From Castanea sativa (Eukaryota > Streptophyta > Magnoliopsida > Fagales > Fagaceae): a stretch of DNA of 64,000 nt. The stretch is taken from NCBI RefSeq assembly GCF_040712315.1, contig NC_134023.1:64123257-64187256 (forward strand), read 5' to 3'. Shown in pieces: positions 45,792-64,000 of this stretch (position 1 is the stretch's first letter; each line of letters begins with the position of its first letter). A model generated the notes under the pieces. The model saw nothing but the letters and a program-made list of their open reading frames with translations, searched no databases and had not been told where the DNA came from. Both the position numbers and the translations under genes were made by a program.

Positions 45792-48291
45792 TAATATATA
45801 GGGGAAATGTTCCTAACTAAAAAAAAAAACCATTAAAAAAGTAGCATAAATCTACAAAGGTTTGTATTTAATTAGATTTGAAATTTCAAAAACAAGGAAT
45901 TTGAAGAACAAATGTTATTATTATTTTATATGAATCTAACCACACAAAATGATTTGAACTTTGGGGATTTTGCTCTACTAATAAAAAGACTTGTACTGTA
46001 TGCATTTCATCTAATTATTTCAAATACACTTATTCTTTTTTTAAGTCCCAAATACACACATTAATAAAGTTAAAGCTAAAATTAGCATCCAAATGAACCA
46101 AAAGAGATAAAATTAGCAGTACTAGTTAACACACTAGTACTGCAAATTCCTAAAAATCATATGTTAGGGCCTAAGCTTTTAGTCCTCTGTTTTTTTTTTC
46201 CTTTTGATTCAAAAAAATTAGTTGGAAGTTTTGAAATAACGAAAAATGCACTAAAAGTTCTACAAAATTATAGAATCCTCTTTCATAGATTTATAACACG
46301 TAAAATATGTTGATAGAGAATTACTACACGTTTAAAATCATTAACGTAATTGCTACATAGAGATTACATTGTAGATTTTTTAAGAGAATCCGTATAGTAC
46401 TATTACAAGTAATTTTACTTGTGGGAAAGAGGTTGCTTCAAGTCATGGTTGTAACTTTTTTTTTTTTGTTGAGCAAAAGTCATGGATGTAACTTGTGTTG
46501 AATTTTGAAGAAGTTTATTTAATTAATGTTATCTTTACTTGCCCCAATGCCACATTAATGTAAAAAAAGGGGTTACTTGTTAGGAAGTCTTTTAGCCTGG
46601 GTTTCTTTCTCTTTCCATCCAATTAAAAAAGTTTAGATGTTTGCTAAAACCTAAAAATTTCATTAAGATTTTTTTACACAGTCACCTAATTTTATAGAAT
46701 AATATTAAATATATTATGTATCAATCATTACTATTACATGCAAGATTACTTTAAAGATGGAAGATGCCATATGTGTATAATAATAATAATAATAATAATA
46801 AGTTGTTAATAGTAAAAAATAAAATGTTGTAATTTATAAAATTTTTGGTAATATTAGTCATATAATAATGTATAGAACTTGTAAGAATTTAATTGAAAAA
46901 GAAAAGAAAAAGAAAGGAGATAAAGAAAATGAAAAGTAAAGTCCAACACTTCACAGAGATGAGCCGGGCTAAAAAAATGCATAAAGATGCTGATGCTGCT
47001 TGCTTGTCATAATATTATTGGACACAATAGATCCAAGCCCACCAAGCTTCTTGGGCCCTCATAATGGGCACCCCCCAAACCTTACCCAATTAATTGGATT
47101 TGGGCTTGAATTAATCCAGCCCCAGAACAACTCCTCGCCAATAGTCATTCCTAAATCCTAATTTCTGGTCTTGTTCTATGTGTTGTTGTTGTTCCCAGGT
47201 AAAAAGTGAAATAGTCTGATTTAGAAAAGTTACTCTGCAACATAGTTCAATACAAAAAAAAAAAAAAAAAAAAAAAAACACAATTTTTGCTACAATTGTC
47301 TACGTGACAAACTGTGAGTGATGGATAAAAAGTAATTGGTTCATATGAAAACGATAGATAGTCAATCACAATTTGTCAAATAAGATAGTTGTGATAAAAG
47401 TTGTGATTTTTTATGTGATACTAGAATTACTCATTTAAATATGTTGAATCTCAATCAAACTATGTGGATGATTTACAAGTGGTTCCATGGTGTATTATGA
47501 ATAAAAAATGGAATAGTCTGATCAAAAGACTAAGACATTACTGTTTTATATAAGTGTTTTCCTTTTTCTGAATACATAGATGCATTATGGATAGTGAAAA
47601 CTGAATGAATCAATAGTTTAGACTACAATACAAATATGTAAACATCATAAATAAAATAAAAACTATTGCTTTTATCCCTACATATATGTACTTAAATGTT
47701 ACATGTCATTTTTTTCTAAAAGACAAGTCCTATTCATTGAATGCAATAATCAAAACCTCATCATCTTGAGTCGTGTGCAACCTCATGAACTTGTTGTCCT
47801 TACTGTTCTCCCAATCACCCATACCTTATATTAGTTTTCTTTTGTCTCATACTATTACATTTTTTTCCTAATCTTGTTATTGCTGTTGTTTTTGTTTTTG
47901 TTTTTCCTCTCCTTTTTGTTCATGCCCATACGGACCATTAGTTTCACAACGAAAACATCTTTAATTCCCAATCAGAGAACTTTTGGAACCTACTCAATTC
48001 TATGGGAATCATTTGAGACATCTTCAAAGAAAATGTTTTCCCAACCAAACTATCCTCCAAAGGAATCGCTATCCATTGGTCTTATTCTGTTAATCTAATC
48101 CAAATGACCAATACAAAATGGTCCTTCACAACTGCCCCACAGTTCAATCATTGCATCACAGTCCCTCTTGACAAGTAATTTATTCATCTTTTGCTTACCT
48201 TCACGTATATCTTTGCTTCATGAAGTATTATGACATGATATTCCTCAACAATAAATACAAATTATTTAATACAAAAAATATGATATAAAAT

Positions 48292-48297
<6 letters not shown>
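45792..48297. other. Intergenic region with no recognised gene
   Basis: AT-rich. Contains an (AAT)n microsatellite (about 46776-46801), a poly-A run (about 47254-47278) and a local cluster of GGGCC/GCCCA-type motifs at about 46960-47110 without an accompanying gene. Open frames such as the one near 47874 are low-complexity leucine/phenylalanine runs. Confidence 0.5.

Positions 48298-48336
<39 letters not shown>
48298..48336. repeat. (TA)n microsatellite
   Basis: About 19 TA units directly abut the MITE at 48337. A further TA run follows the MITE at about 48494-48512, suggesting insertion into a TA tract. Confidence 0.85.
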
Positions 48337-48338
<2 letters not shown>

Positions 48339-48493
48339 AAAATTATAAGGTACTCTCGAAGTACCATAAATGTATAGTTCCTCTCTCACATGAATAGTGG
48401 GTCTCGTCATGAATTTAATTAGTGAGACCTACCATTCATGTGAAAGGAAAAAGTACGTATTTATGGTATTCCGGGAATACATAATAATTTCCC
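48337..48493. mobile_element. Palindromic MITE in a TA repeat
   Basis: The two halves are inverted copies (left GGAAAATTATAAGGTACTC then GTACCATAAATG; right ATTTATGGTATTCC then ATAATAATTTCC). The center reads GTGGGTCTCGTCATGAATTT. At about 157 bp it could fold into a hairpin. A TA target would suit Tc1/mariner (Stowaway-like) elements, but the TA-rich flanks prevent a firm TSD. Confidence 0.6.
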
Positions 48494-48539
48494 ATATATA
48501 TATATATATATAAAGTAAATTATTATTAGGGGTGAACAC

Positions 48540-49235
48540 ATGCTATTTTTATTATGAACAGAAAAAGTAAGTTCTCTTTAATAGTTTGAGAAAGTTAATT
48601 CCTATGTTAAATGGGTTGTATTTATTAGGGTGAGATACTCCTCAATTGTGTTATAAAAGTACTATTTTTATTATGTACTAATTATAATAAGTCATTTTTA
48701 ATAGGTTTTGAAAAAAGTTAATTCTTATATTAGGTGGGTTGTATTTATTAGGGTGCACAGAAGACACAGAATACACAACAACTATATTCTATGATACTAT
48801 TTTTATTATGCACCAATTATAATAAGTCATTTTTGATAGGTTTGGAAGAATGTCCATTCTTATATTTGGTGGTTTGTATATATTAGGATGGAGTACAACT
48901 CAGTTGTATTCGAGGAAACGTACTAGTTAGAATAAGTCATCTTTAATAAGTTGTGAAAAAAGTTAGTAATTCTTTTCTTGGGTGGATCTTGTACTTATTG
49001 GGGTAGAACACACCTCAATTATATTTTCATGAGTATTATTTTTAGGAAAAAATTAACGGATATTTTAAGGGTATTGGTTTAGGAATTTAAAAAAAAAAAT
49101 TGTTATGGGAAAAGAAAAAATAATTAACTTATTTGACAGATTCTTATATTTTTCATGATTTTTTTTATTATGTCCCAATTATGATAAGTCATCTTTTAAT
49201 AGGTTGTGAAAAATAAAGTGGCATCTAGACTTATT
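48540..49235. repeat. Degenerate ~110-135-bp tandem array
   Basis: The landmarks TTTTTATTATG, CAATTATAATAAGTCAT, TTTAATAGGTT, GTGGGTTGTATTTATTAGGGT and CTCAATTGTATT recur in order. GTCAT anchors fall at 48691, 48826, 48936 and 49188, so spacings are about 135, 110 and 252 (two units). The double spacing includes a stretch (about 49040-49170) resembling the MITE at 56583-56754. Confidence 0.65.
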
Positions 49236-50627
49236 GTTTTTCCTAAAACAAAAATGAAAAAAATCAATTATTTTATTTTATAACCATAAGGGGACCCTCT
49301 AATTATGGTGGCCAGCGATCATATTTGGATTTCATGGGTTTTGAACACTTGAACTTCATAGTCTTCATTTGAGAGTGTTGCACTAAAACTACTGACTATC
49401 AATGATTGAATATCAAACTATCAATGAGAAGAAAACATATATATGGTCTTTTGAATTATAGGTAATAATTTTAGGAGTTTTAAAACTTGTTGTCTTGAGG
49501 ACATGAATATTAGACAATTATTCACATATAGTTCTATTTAAATGGTTCTATTAGGCAATTATATATTACACAATACTAATACTACTTACGTTGACTACAC
49601 TATATAGAAGATATTTGGATTTTGGAATCTCAAAGTAGGGCTCATTGCATGTGCATTCTTGCGTTGCATTTCTATTCATGTCTATAGAAGTGGGGTCTAT
49701 TCAAAGTAATGTATTTTCAACAGCACTAAAAAAAAAAAAAAAAACTATAAATGGCTAGAGAGAATATCAATTATATAAAATAGGCTGTTGTTTGTATATG
49801 AAATCAGTTTGCGTCTCACATTAAACTGCACAATTATTGAATAACAATGAATGGAAAAAATGAAAGATCCATTTAGACAAGAGCAAATCAACTTTTCTGT
49901 CCTTGGCTTTAGAAATTGCATGCATCTATAATTTAGTAAAGTAATTTATTATTTTTAAGCTAAAATTTTTAATTACACCCTAAGTTCAATCTCATTTTCA
50001 TTTCACCTCCTTAAATTTAAATTTTAGATTTTCATCCCTTAAATTAGAGTGTTTTGATTCTTTTGAATTTCATTTTCTCTATGTCAATTGATAAGGTCAT
50101 TAAATACCACATAAACTCAAAACGATGAAAATTTATAAAATTATGTTGTTTTAAGCCCTATTTAAGCAACAATAACAACTATTTATTTATTTATTAATCC
50201 ATATAATTTAGTTTTTATTTATTTTTATCCTTTTTACTTATTTCATTCATGGCTACTATTTTGGAGATTATGTGGTTTTTAAAGAGCATGAATGCAAGCA
50301 GGGAAAAATATTCAAAACTTTACACAAGGGAACAAAATCAAAATAACTCAAAATTTAAAGGATGTAACTTATAATCTAGTTTTGTTTTTAGTATCAAGAA
50401 AGCAATGAAGGATTATCACAAGAAATAATGACAAAAAATTGCAACATTGCAGCCGGATAGCGAAATTTACAATATCATTAAACTTAGTAAGAACCAAAAA
50501 GGAAACTTTATCTTATTTCATTGTCTTATTGCTCACCAAACGATTCCACCAGAGATACTTTTTTTTGGTCATTATTTCATTAAATGATAATATAAATTAA
50601 TGGACTTGTTAACTAATTGTCTGAGTT
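49236..50627. other. Intergenic region with no recognised gene
   Basis: AT-rich sequence. No protein-like frame or clear element boundary was seen apart from the SINE target site at its right end. Confidence 0.45.
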
Positions 50628-50784
50628 ACTGCGCACCCTTAATGCGGTGGTCACTTCAAGTATAAGTGCTTGTAGGGTGTGGGGACAAGAGTCGAGATTC
50701 AAGTCTCTAGAAAGAAATTTTACACACATATACATTTAGATTATGTTAGAGTATAATTTTTATTTTATATATAAAAAATAATAA
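50628..50784 (+). mobile_element. SINE with perfect 14-bp TSD
   Basis: Bounded by TAATTGTCTGAGTT at 50614-50627 and 50785-50798. The 5' part (CCCTTAATGCGGTGGTCAC) and the box-B-like GAGATTCAAGTCTC about 65 bases on suggest tRNA ancestry. The 3' end is ATATAAAAAATAATA. A second copy of the same family lies inverted at 60491-60654. Confidence 0.75.
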
Positions 50785-50988
50785 TAATTGTCTGAGTTTT
50801 GACTAAGACAAGTTAAGACACATTTAATATTTAGAGTTGTATTTTCACATATAAAATTGTTGGAACTTTGTTTTAATTTAAAAATGGTAGGAAGTTTATT
50901 GATTATCTAATTAACAAACAATATTAATTTTCTCCCAAAAAAAAAAATAATATTAATTATGTAGGACTAAATGTTACACTCAAACTTT

Positions 50989-51235
50989 CAAAGGATTTTG
51001 GATTTTAAAGTAAAAATACTACGGGATTTTGTCTGTTTCCTTTTTATTTTTTCATTTTTTTTATATATATTATTTATAAAAAAGAACCTGTCCAAAGTAT
51101 CAACAAAATACACCCAGGATTTTTGGATTTTAAAGTAAAACTACAAAGGGATTTTATTTATTTCCTTCTTTTTTGTTATTTCTAAAATTGAATCTGTCCA
51201 AAAATATCAATAAAATACACCCAAACACCTTAAAT
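50989..51235. repeat. Tandem duplication upstream of the carboxypeptidase gene
   Basis: GGATTTTGGATTTTAAAGTA...GGGATTTT...CTGTCCAAA-TATCAA-AAAATACACCCA occurs twice in succession (about 50992-51115 and 51116-51225), with a few differences. It ends about 460 bases before the SCPL start codon. Confidence 0.7.
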
Positions 51236-51586
51236 TTGAGCCTGCAACTTCTCTATAATATTGACAAATTGACAGATGGAAACATATATTGCAGTTTAAA
51301 TGTAGCACCAAATTCCAATTCTCACGGTTTGGTCAATGAAATAATCCTGAATTTTTTAAAAATTAACAGCCTTTAGATATAGAGGAAAGTTCGAACAAAC
51401 ACTATATTTATATGATAAACCACTCCCTCAACATTAACCACATGGTAACAAACAATTCACTAGCAATTTGGTCCACATATATTATCATTGTGACAAAAAA
51501 AAAAAGATCTCTTTGCGTTTTTAACCTTTCATGCTAGTTGAAACGTACCCGTCTAAATTAAACAATCTATCTTTCTTCGACTCTAC

Positions 51587-51598
51587 TATATATATATA
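51587..51598 (+). promoter_or_regulatory. Probable TATA box of the SCPL gene
   Basis: TATATATATATA lies about 100 bases upstream of the ATG at 51696, at a fitting distance for a short leader. Confidence 0.5.
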
Positions 51599-51599
51599 A

Positions 51600-58997
<7,398 letters not shown>

Positions 58998-59672
58998 TTT
59001 CTTTTAGTCTCTTAGTTGGCCATATCATTGACCTGTTCTAGGGCTCAGCTTTGCAATTCTAGTGCCAACTAACTTTTTATCTGATTGTTTTCAATCACCA
59101 TGAGTAAAATAGCAAGTGGCCATTCTGGTTCAGAGCAAAGCACAATCCTCTTTTAATTTTGATTTTTTTTTACTCAACAAATCCAATCATGTTGAGTTCA
59201 ATTAATAATACTTTCCATACAACAATGAAATTGGGATTGTAAGTGTGGATTCAAAAGGCAGTGGATGCACCTATATATGATTTATTTATCAATATGTTGC
59301 TTACATTGAAAAGCATGGGACAATCAACATGTCTATTTCCCTTTACTAAAACAAATTTCATTGTAATAACTACTTGTTAATCTTAATTTACCATTATATA
59401 TATGGTACTTTTCAAGTTCAGCACAGAAGGAGAAATCAAATGATGATTAAGTTGACCAATTATATAGTATGGAGTTACAAGTTATCAATCAATGAAAAGA
59501 ATAAATTGAATGTACTTTACGTGTCACACCTCCTAGAAATATATAAATGCTCACAATTCCTCCTAGAAATATATAAATGTTCACAATTTTAAGTTATCGT
59601 GGTACAAAATTCCCATTTTAGATGGGTATTACTCATCCATCAACAAGTTCGGAATACTCATCCCATTTTATT
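58998..59672. other. 3' region of the SCPL gene
   Basis: Presumed 3' UTR, then AT-rich sequence. A 30-base unit CCTCCTAGAAATATATAAAT... is duplicated in tandem at about 59529-59588. Confidence 0.5.
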
Positions 59673-59878
59673 ATGTTTTTGGTCACTTAGTTAAAGATAC
59701 TATGTCTTATATAAGCTTCCTTAGGAGTTTTAGTTTCTCTCATACCTATGGGCAAGGTAATTATGTTGCTGATGCCTTGGCGAAGAGAGCTAAGTTTTAT
59801 TCCTCTTTCTCTTTTTGGATGGAGTCTGTTCCTCTAGATATCAGTATTCTTCTTTCGGCTGATAAACCACTTTTCTAA
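59673..59878 (+). pseudogene. RNase H-domain remnant of a retroelement
   Basis: One frame reads VFGHLVKDTMSYISFLRSF, then FSHTYGQGNYVADALAKRA and ends WMESVPLDISILL...PLF with TAA at 59876-59878. The pattern FSHV-R-GN-VADALAKRA is the C-terminal end of the plant RNase H-like (RVT_3) domain found at the 3' end of LINE-type pol proteins. No reverse transcriptase lies upstream, so this is a truncated remnant. Confidence 0.65.
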
Positions 59879-60490
59879 GTTATAAAATCTTTGGAGGGAT
59901 TCTCAAAATAATGTAATGTGTACACTAGACCTATTATGTATAATTTTCAAAATAATAAAGATGAACATGTTTGAGGATAGAAGCTCTAGACACTAGACCT
60001 ATTATGTATAATTTTCTTAAATATTTTTTCTTTCTTTTTTGGTCGAAAAGGGAAGGCTTATTTAATTAAGTAAATTATTTATACATACAGAGCATTTGTT
60101 GGGTATTCTCATGGGGATCCCAGATACATTAAGTCTCATATATAACATTGGTACTCAAAATAGGGACAACTATCGTATTCTTATGTATTTTTCTCTTGTT
60201 TGTGGCCCCTTTTTCACTGGACCATCCGCACAACTATTGGCTTCACAGTAAACGTGCTTGAGGTGGACGTTCTAGTTGTGAGCCATTAAGTTCTTGCAAT
60301 CAACCTTCTCAAAAAAAAAAAAAATGTTCTTGCAATCAAAAACTAAAACAGCAATGTCTGGTGTAAGTACACCATTAAATGTTAGTCTAGTAAGTCCTAT
60401 TTGTGAATCAAAATTTTCAAATTAACATATTTATAACCCAATTGCGATGCTAGATTAAGTCCATAATGAACAACAAAGTTCAGCTAGGTT

Positions 60491-60654
60491 TTTTTTATTT
60501 ATATATATTCAAGATAGAATTTCCACTCTCGTCTAATCTAAATGTATATGTATGTGAATCTCCCTCCTACAGACTTGAACTTTGGCTCTTGCCCCCATAC
60601 CCCACAAGTACTTATACTTGTGGAGTAACCAACGCACCAAGGGTGTGCGGTGGT
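60491..60654 (-). mobile_element. SINE, inverted second copy of the 50628 family
   Basis: The reverse complement (TTGGTGCGTTGGTTACTCC, then AAGTACTTGTGGGGT, AAAGTTCAAGTCTGTAGGAG and ATACATTTAGATTA) parallels the SINE at 50628-50784. Direct repeats AGCTAGGTT flank it at 60482-60490 and 60655-60663. Confidence 0.68.
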
Positions 60655-60985
60655 AGCTAGGTTATTTTTTGTGATTCCTAGATTAATAGAAAATTCTTAT
60701 ATTTAGTGCCCATTACTATTTCTAATGACTCCACCTCCCCCTCCTTTTATTGGGATTTCCTATCTACACTAATAATGCTATGCACAATTTTTTCACAATA
60801 CTTTTCATAATACTTTTCATATTACTGCAATGATTGGGTGTGAGTAATGAAAAAAAAAATAGTGACAGGTTCAAATAAAAGATTGTGTCTATTTGTAAGT
60901 CAACCACGTCAATAATGAATTTTGAAAAATATTACTTAAAAAAGTTGTGTTTGTGGTATTTATCTAATAAAGACAAACTTTCTTA

Positions 60986-61301
60986 GGGTATGTTTGGCAA
61001 CTATTTTTTCCCTTATTTTATGTTTTTAAAAATAATTTTCTATTTTTGAGACTAAAAAACATGTTTGGCAACCCAAAATGGACAGAAAACAAAAACTGTT
61101 TTCAAAACTCAATTTGTGAAGGAAACTGAAAATATGTAAAATGCTTGTTTTCAGTTTCTCGTTTTCAAAAGTCAATGAAAACACGTATTTGATTTAATGA
61201 ATCTGTCTCATTTAATGATTTAGCATTAGAGTTCAAATCCTAGTAACAACATATTTTAATATTTTTTATTTTTTTCTTTAAAAACTGTTACCAAACATAA
61301 C
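60986..61301. mobile_element. Tourist-like MITE with TTA target site
   Basis: TIRs GGGTATGTTTGGCAAC (left) and GTTACCAAACATAAC (right) are flanked by TTA at 60983-60985 and 61302-61304. The 316-bp size, lack of coding capacity and TTA target fit a PIF/Harbinger-derived MITE. Confidence 0.7.
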
Positions 61302-61539
61302 TTATAGTATAGGTATTTGAATTTGAGGAACTTTAAGGTGAGATGTTGAAGATTTTTCTCACTTTACTAATTTTTATGGGAAAATTAAGTTGACGAATGC
61401 CTTAAAACATTAGTTTAGGAACTATTTTTAGAAATTTTTTATAAAAAAAAGTTATTAATTCTTTTGACAGCTTTTTTATCTTCCATGAAAGTTGTGGGGG
61501 GTAAAAAAAATGCTTAAATGCACATTTGGGTCTTGGACC

Positions 61540-62290
61540 TGGTTTGTTGGTATAGGTCTGTTCAATCAGAGTCTTCGAGGCCCATAGGCCAGTTCGCGTT
61601 ACAAGGGGCAGAGGAATTGTCCAAGGAGGAGTATCTCTTCAGACGGGCCCAGTAAAGGCCATGGGACGTGCTAAAGGATTTAGAGACAGAATTCTGGAAG
61701 ATCCGTTGGGTAAAGGCGTGATCCAAGCACTCATTAGAAGGAGGAACGTATGAGAAATACTAGAAGAGAAAAAAGCTGCTACCATCACATTAAAGGTACT
61801 GCACCTACCTCCCTGGCCGCATTAATGGAGGAATGACCTCTGAACAGTAATATTCAGCCTTCCAGCTATTATTTGAAGACTTCAAGAAAGTGGTTGATGG
61901 GACAAGTATCTATGGAGAAGATCTGTGTTACACGTGGAAGAAACAAGGAAGAAGAAGAGGGCTATAAGAAGACGAGAGAGGAAAGAAGAGAGAGACCTTT
62001 TTTTTGGGAAACTAAAAATTGTAATATTTTGCTTAAAGAAAGAAAGGCAATACGAGTGGTCCTCGGCTTACGTCCGAGGAGAGTTTTTTGTCATATTTAT
62101 CTTTTATTCGCATAGACCACAGCATTCTAGCCTGTTTATTAACTCTCCAATATCCCTAACCTAGGTTGCAAACTCATACTCTACAAATTTCATTATATAA
62201 GACTCTTTTGGTCTGAGTCCATCTAGGGATTGGACTGGGTACAAATTGTGTACTTATAAAAGTAATATTAAAACTATGTGTCCAAGGATA
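61540..62290. repeat. LTR-like retrotransposon sequence
   Basis: A non-coding block of higher GC begins near TGTTGGTATAGGTCTG. It contains a TATA-like TTATATAAGACTC (about 62192) and the motif GTCCTCGGCTTACGTCCGAG, which I associate with Ty3/gypsy-type LTRs of trees. It precedes the retroelement ORF region. The matching second LTR would lie outside the window, so the boundaries are guesses. Confidence 0.4.
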
Positions 62291-62552
62291 CGACTGTTGA
62301 GCCTTGAAGGAATTTGGGCTCACAATCTATTTGTATAGTGGGCTTTTGAATTTCCTACTACGGGTGATGTTATGCTCGGCAGTCTCATGTACTGGTCCTC
62401 CTTCCCTTGTTTCTCACTATCTTTCCCCTTTGTTCCTTGGGGAGAATCGATATCGCTCTCTCTCCAGTCTTTTCTCTTTGAAATTGCCAACAACCTTTGA
62501 CTGATTCTTCTTTGTCTATTTATAGCCAAATTTAGTGGAATGGTCATGATTA

Positions 62553-62815
62553 TTCTCCTGATGGGTGAAGGGAGGGGTCCAATACTATTACCCTTAAGTG
62601 GGGGTTTAGTTGGGAGTGGGAGAAAATGAGTGGCATTGGAACTGGCTCCACCGCTGGGTTTGATACTCGGCAGGGGCGTTCCTTAGGCAATGGAAAGGAG
62701 GTCCAATACCATTTCATCTAAGTGGAAGTCGGGTGGCAGAAAGGAGAAAATGATAGTGGCACCGGGACCAACCTCGTAGGTAAGTCTATGCTCGGCAGGG
62801 CACGTCACAGGCTGC
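62553..62815. repeat. Two diverged ~130-bp tandem units
   Basis: GAGGTCCAATACYATT, AAGTGG, GAGAAAATGA, GTGGCA and CTCGGCAGGG occur in the same order twice (about 62570-62690 and 62697-62812), in the untranslated leader of the retroelement. Confidence 0.55.
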
Positions 62816-63046
62816 TTTGAGCGCTTCTAGATCGGACCTCTTGGACGGCACGTGCATTACTACATGTGGTCGGCACGAGACCTTTATAAGAGTTAGTCCT
62901 TATGGGCCTAGGGCAATTGGGCTTGACATGGGGGTAGGGCCCGTACAAAAACTTTCTTAAAAATAATCTATTAACACCCATTATCAGCACCCAATTTTTA
63001 TTTACTTCGCGCTGCTGAGAGTAGCCCTCCTGTACTAGGCGACGTT

Positions 63047-64000
63047 TTGCTGAAGACCCCTCCCCATGCAGCGGGTGGTTCCAAGCTTCTGGAGGAGCCG
63101 ACAACGACACCCCCCGCGGTGCAGCTAGGGTCGGACGTGGCATCCTCTTCACGACAAGTGGCCGGCTGGCAGCACACCTTCCAGTTGGGTGACGAGTGTT
63201 TGCCGGCCACCACCAGCCTCCGGCTATGGGACAGGGGCGCAGGGGGGCGAGTGGCCCACAACTTGGCACAGGGCGACGACGAGACACTGGCCACGCGACT
63301 ACTATGGCACTCTATCGTGGTAACGTTCTATCCCCCTTGACTGTGTGCATTGCACCAAGTGTTTCTCTCTTCTCTTTTCTAATTTCGTCATTTGGTTACT
63401 ATCCTATCTCCAGGCCGCGCAGATGACAAGTGTTGTGATCGGGTGGCTGAAGGACGCTGCCGAGGCCCTGGATGGGGAGAGGGCGCTGAAGGCTGTTGCT
63501 GAATCCACGGCTAGTGAGAAGGGGGAGGTTGCTGCGGCGTCGGAGAGGAAGGCGGTGGACGCAGAGAAAGCCCAGCAGGCCGCCGAAGGAAAGGCCGCCA
63601 AAGGGAAGCTGACTCTCCTGGAGACGAAGCTAGGGGAGACCGAGCTCAAGCTAGCGACGATGGACAGCTTGAGTCTAGCCTAGGCTAATGAGATAGCCAG
63701 CCTGAAGGAGTCCCTTGAAGCCTGCAAGGAGAAGTGGTACAATGTCGATTTTTTGGATGCTGAAAACTTCGGGAGCCGATCATTTACCAAGCTCGGCGCC
63801 ATGGCTTTGGGGAGGGATGGCTAGCTAACCTTCTGGCGGTGGGCGTGGCTGCGAACTCTCCGCTGTGGGACACCGAGCATATCCCCTACCCGACCCCTTC
63901 TCCACCTGCCATTCAGAGTCGGACCGAGGCATCAGACGAGGAGGAGACTCCAAGTATGATCAACCTTGTACGGGACATCGATGCTCATCTGGAGGCAGCC
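63047..64000 (+). pseudogene. Decayed retroelement coiled-coil ORF, cut by window edge
   Basis: The segment 63130-63330 reads WQHTFQLGDECLPATTSLR, then GAGGRVAHNLAQG and TLATRLLWHSI. An intron-like gap ends in CTCCAG (63417 or nearby), and 63418-63680 continues AAQMTSVVIGWLKDAAEAL plus an Ala/Glu/Lys-rich coiled coil. A TAG at 63681-63683 interrupts it, yet the frame continues (ANEIASLKESLEACKEKWYN). A frameshift near 63790-63820 then moves to WLANLLAVGVAANSPLW and DTEHIPYPTPSPPA to the window end. This domain order is familiar from abundant plant retrotransposon-associated proteins of the 'putative gypsy type transposon' kind. It is clearly non-functional here. Confidence 0.6.

Noticed and set aside
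47874..48098. Frame rich in Leu and Phe as a membrane protein
   Set aside because: It starts at a non-ATG codon inside a TTG/TTT-rich run. The rest has no family resemblance or splice context.
62805..63294. Minus-strand frames of 98-160 residues near the right edge
   Set aside because: They overlap the plus-strand retroelement frame that has recognisable sequence. Their length reflects the higher GC content.

Overview
The window is nuclear DNA from a flowering plant, most likely a woody eudicot. It is AT-rich, the genes have several exons with GT-AG introns, and the non-coding space holds SINEs, MITEs, Mutator-like elements and retrotransposon remnants. A Fagales tree (oak or chestnut type) would fit the protein sequences and repeats, but that is an impression from memory, not a measurement.

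Five host genes can be modelled with frames that close across every splice junction: (1) a class I SAM-dependent methyltransferase of the EEF1A-lysine-methyltransferase/METTL13-like type, 2838-8175 (+), 8 exons, 245 aa; (2) an AGL15-type MADS-box transcription factor, 20906-27789 (+), 8 exons, 253 aa, with a C-terminal EAR-type LxLxL motif; (3) a single-exon BPS1-like protein, 28682-29659 (-), 325 aa; (4) an INT4-like inositol transporter, 38449-42381 (+), 5 coding exons, 579 aa; (5) a secreted serine carboxypeptidase-like protein, 51696-58997 (+), 7 exons, 502 aa. They do not form an evident pathway. This is ordinary gene order with large repeat-filled gaps.

The unusual content lies between the genes. 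Four elements with Mutator-like architecture occur at 11931-13433, 13875-14596, 17426-19083 and 44434-45783; three have terminal inverted repeats of about 200-340 bp and one has about 60 bp. Two of them carry recognisable pieces of unrelated host genes: an RBP45/47 RRM start plus an alpha/beta-hydrolase start in the first, and the promoter-proximal part and first exon of an aminoacylase-1-like gene in the last. They look like Pack-MULEs. A third carries unidentified protein-like fragments and a 3 x 32-bp tandem repeat.

Upstream of INT4, a block of about 3.5 kb is directly duplicated (about 30439-34922 and 34923-38404). Each copy contains what looks like the INT4 promoter and non-coding first exon. 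The proximal copy has lost a perfect TATA box that the distal copy keeps. The distal copy also carries a TTA-flanked transposon holding a GC-rich minisatellite, and the other copy preserves the exact empty site.

The right edge (from about 61540) is a decayed retrotransposon with an LTR-like stretch and a frameshifted coiled-coil ORF that runs out of the window.
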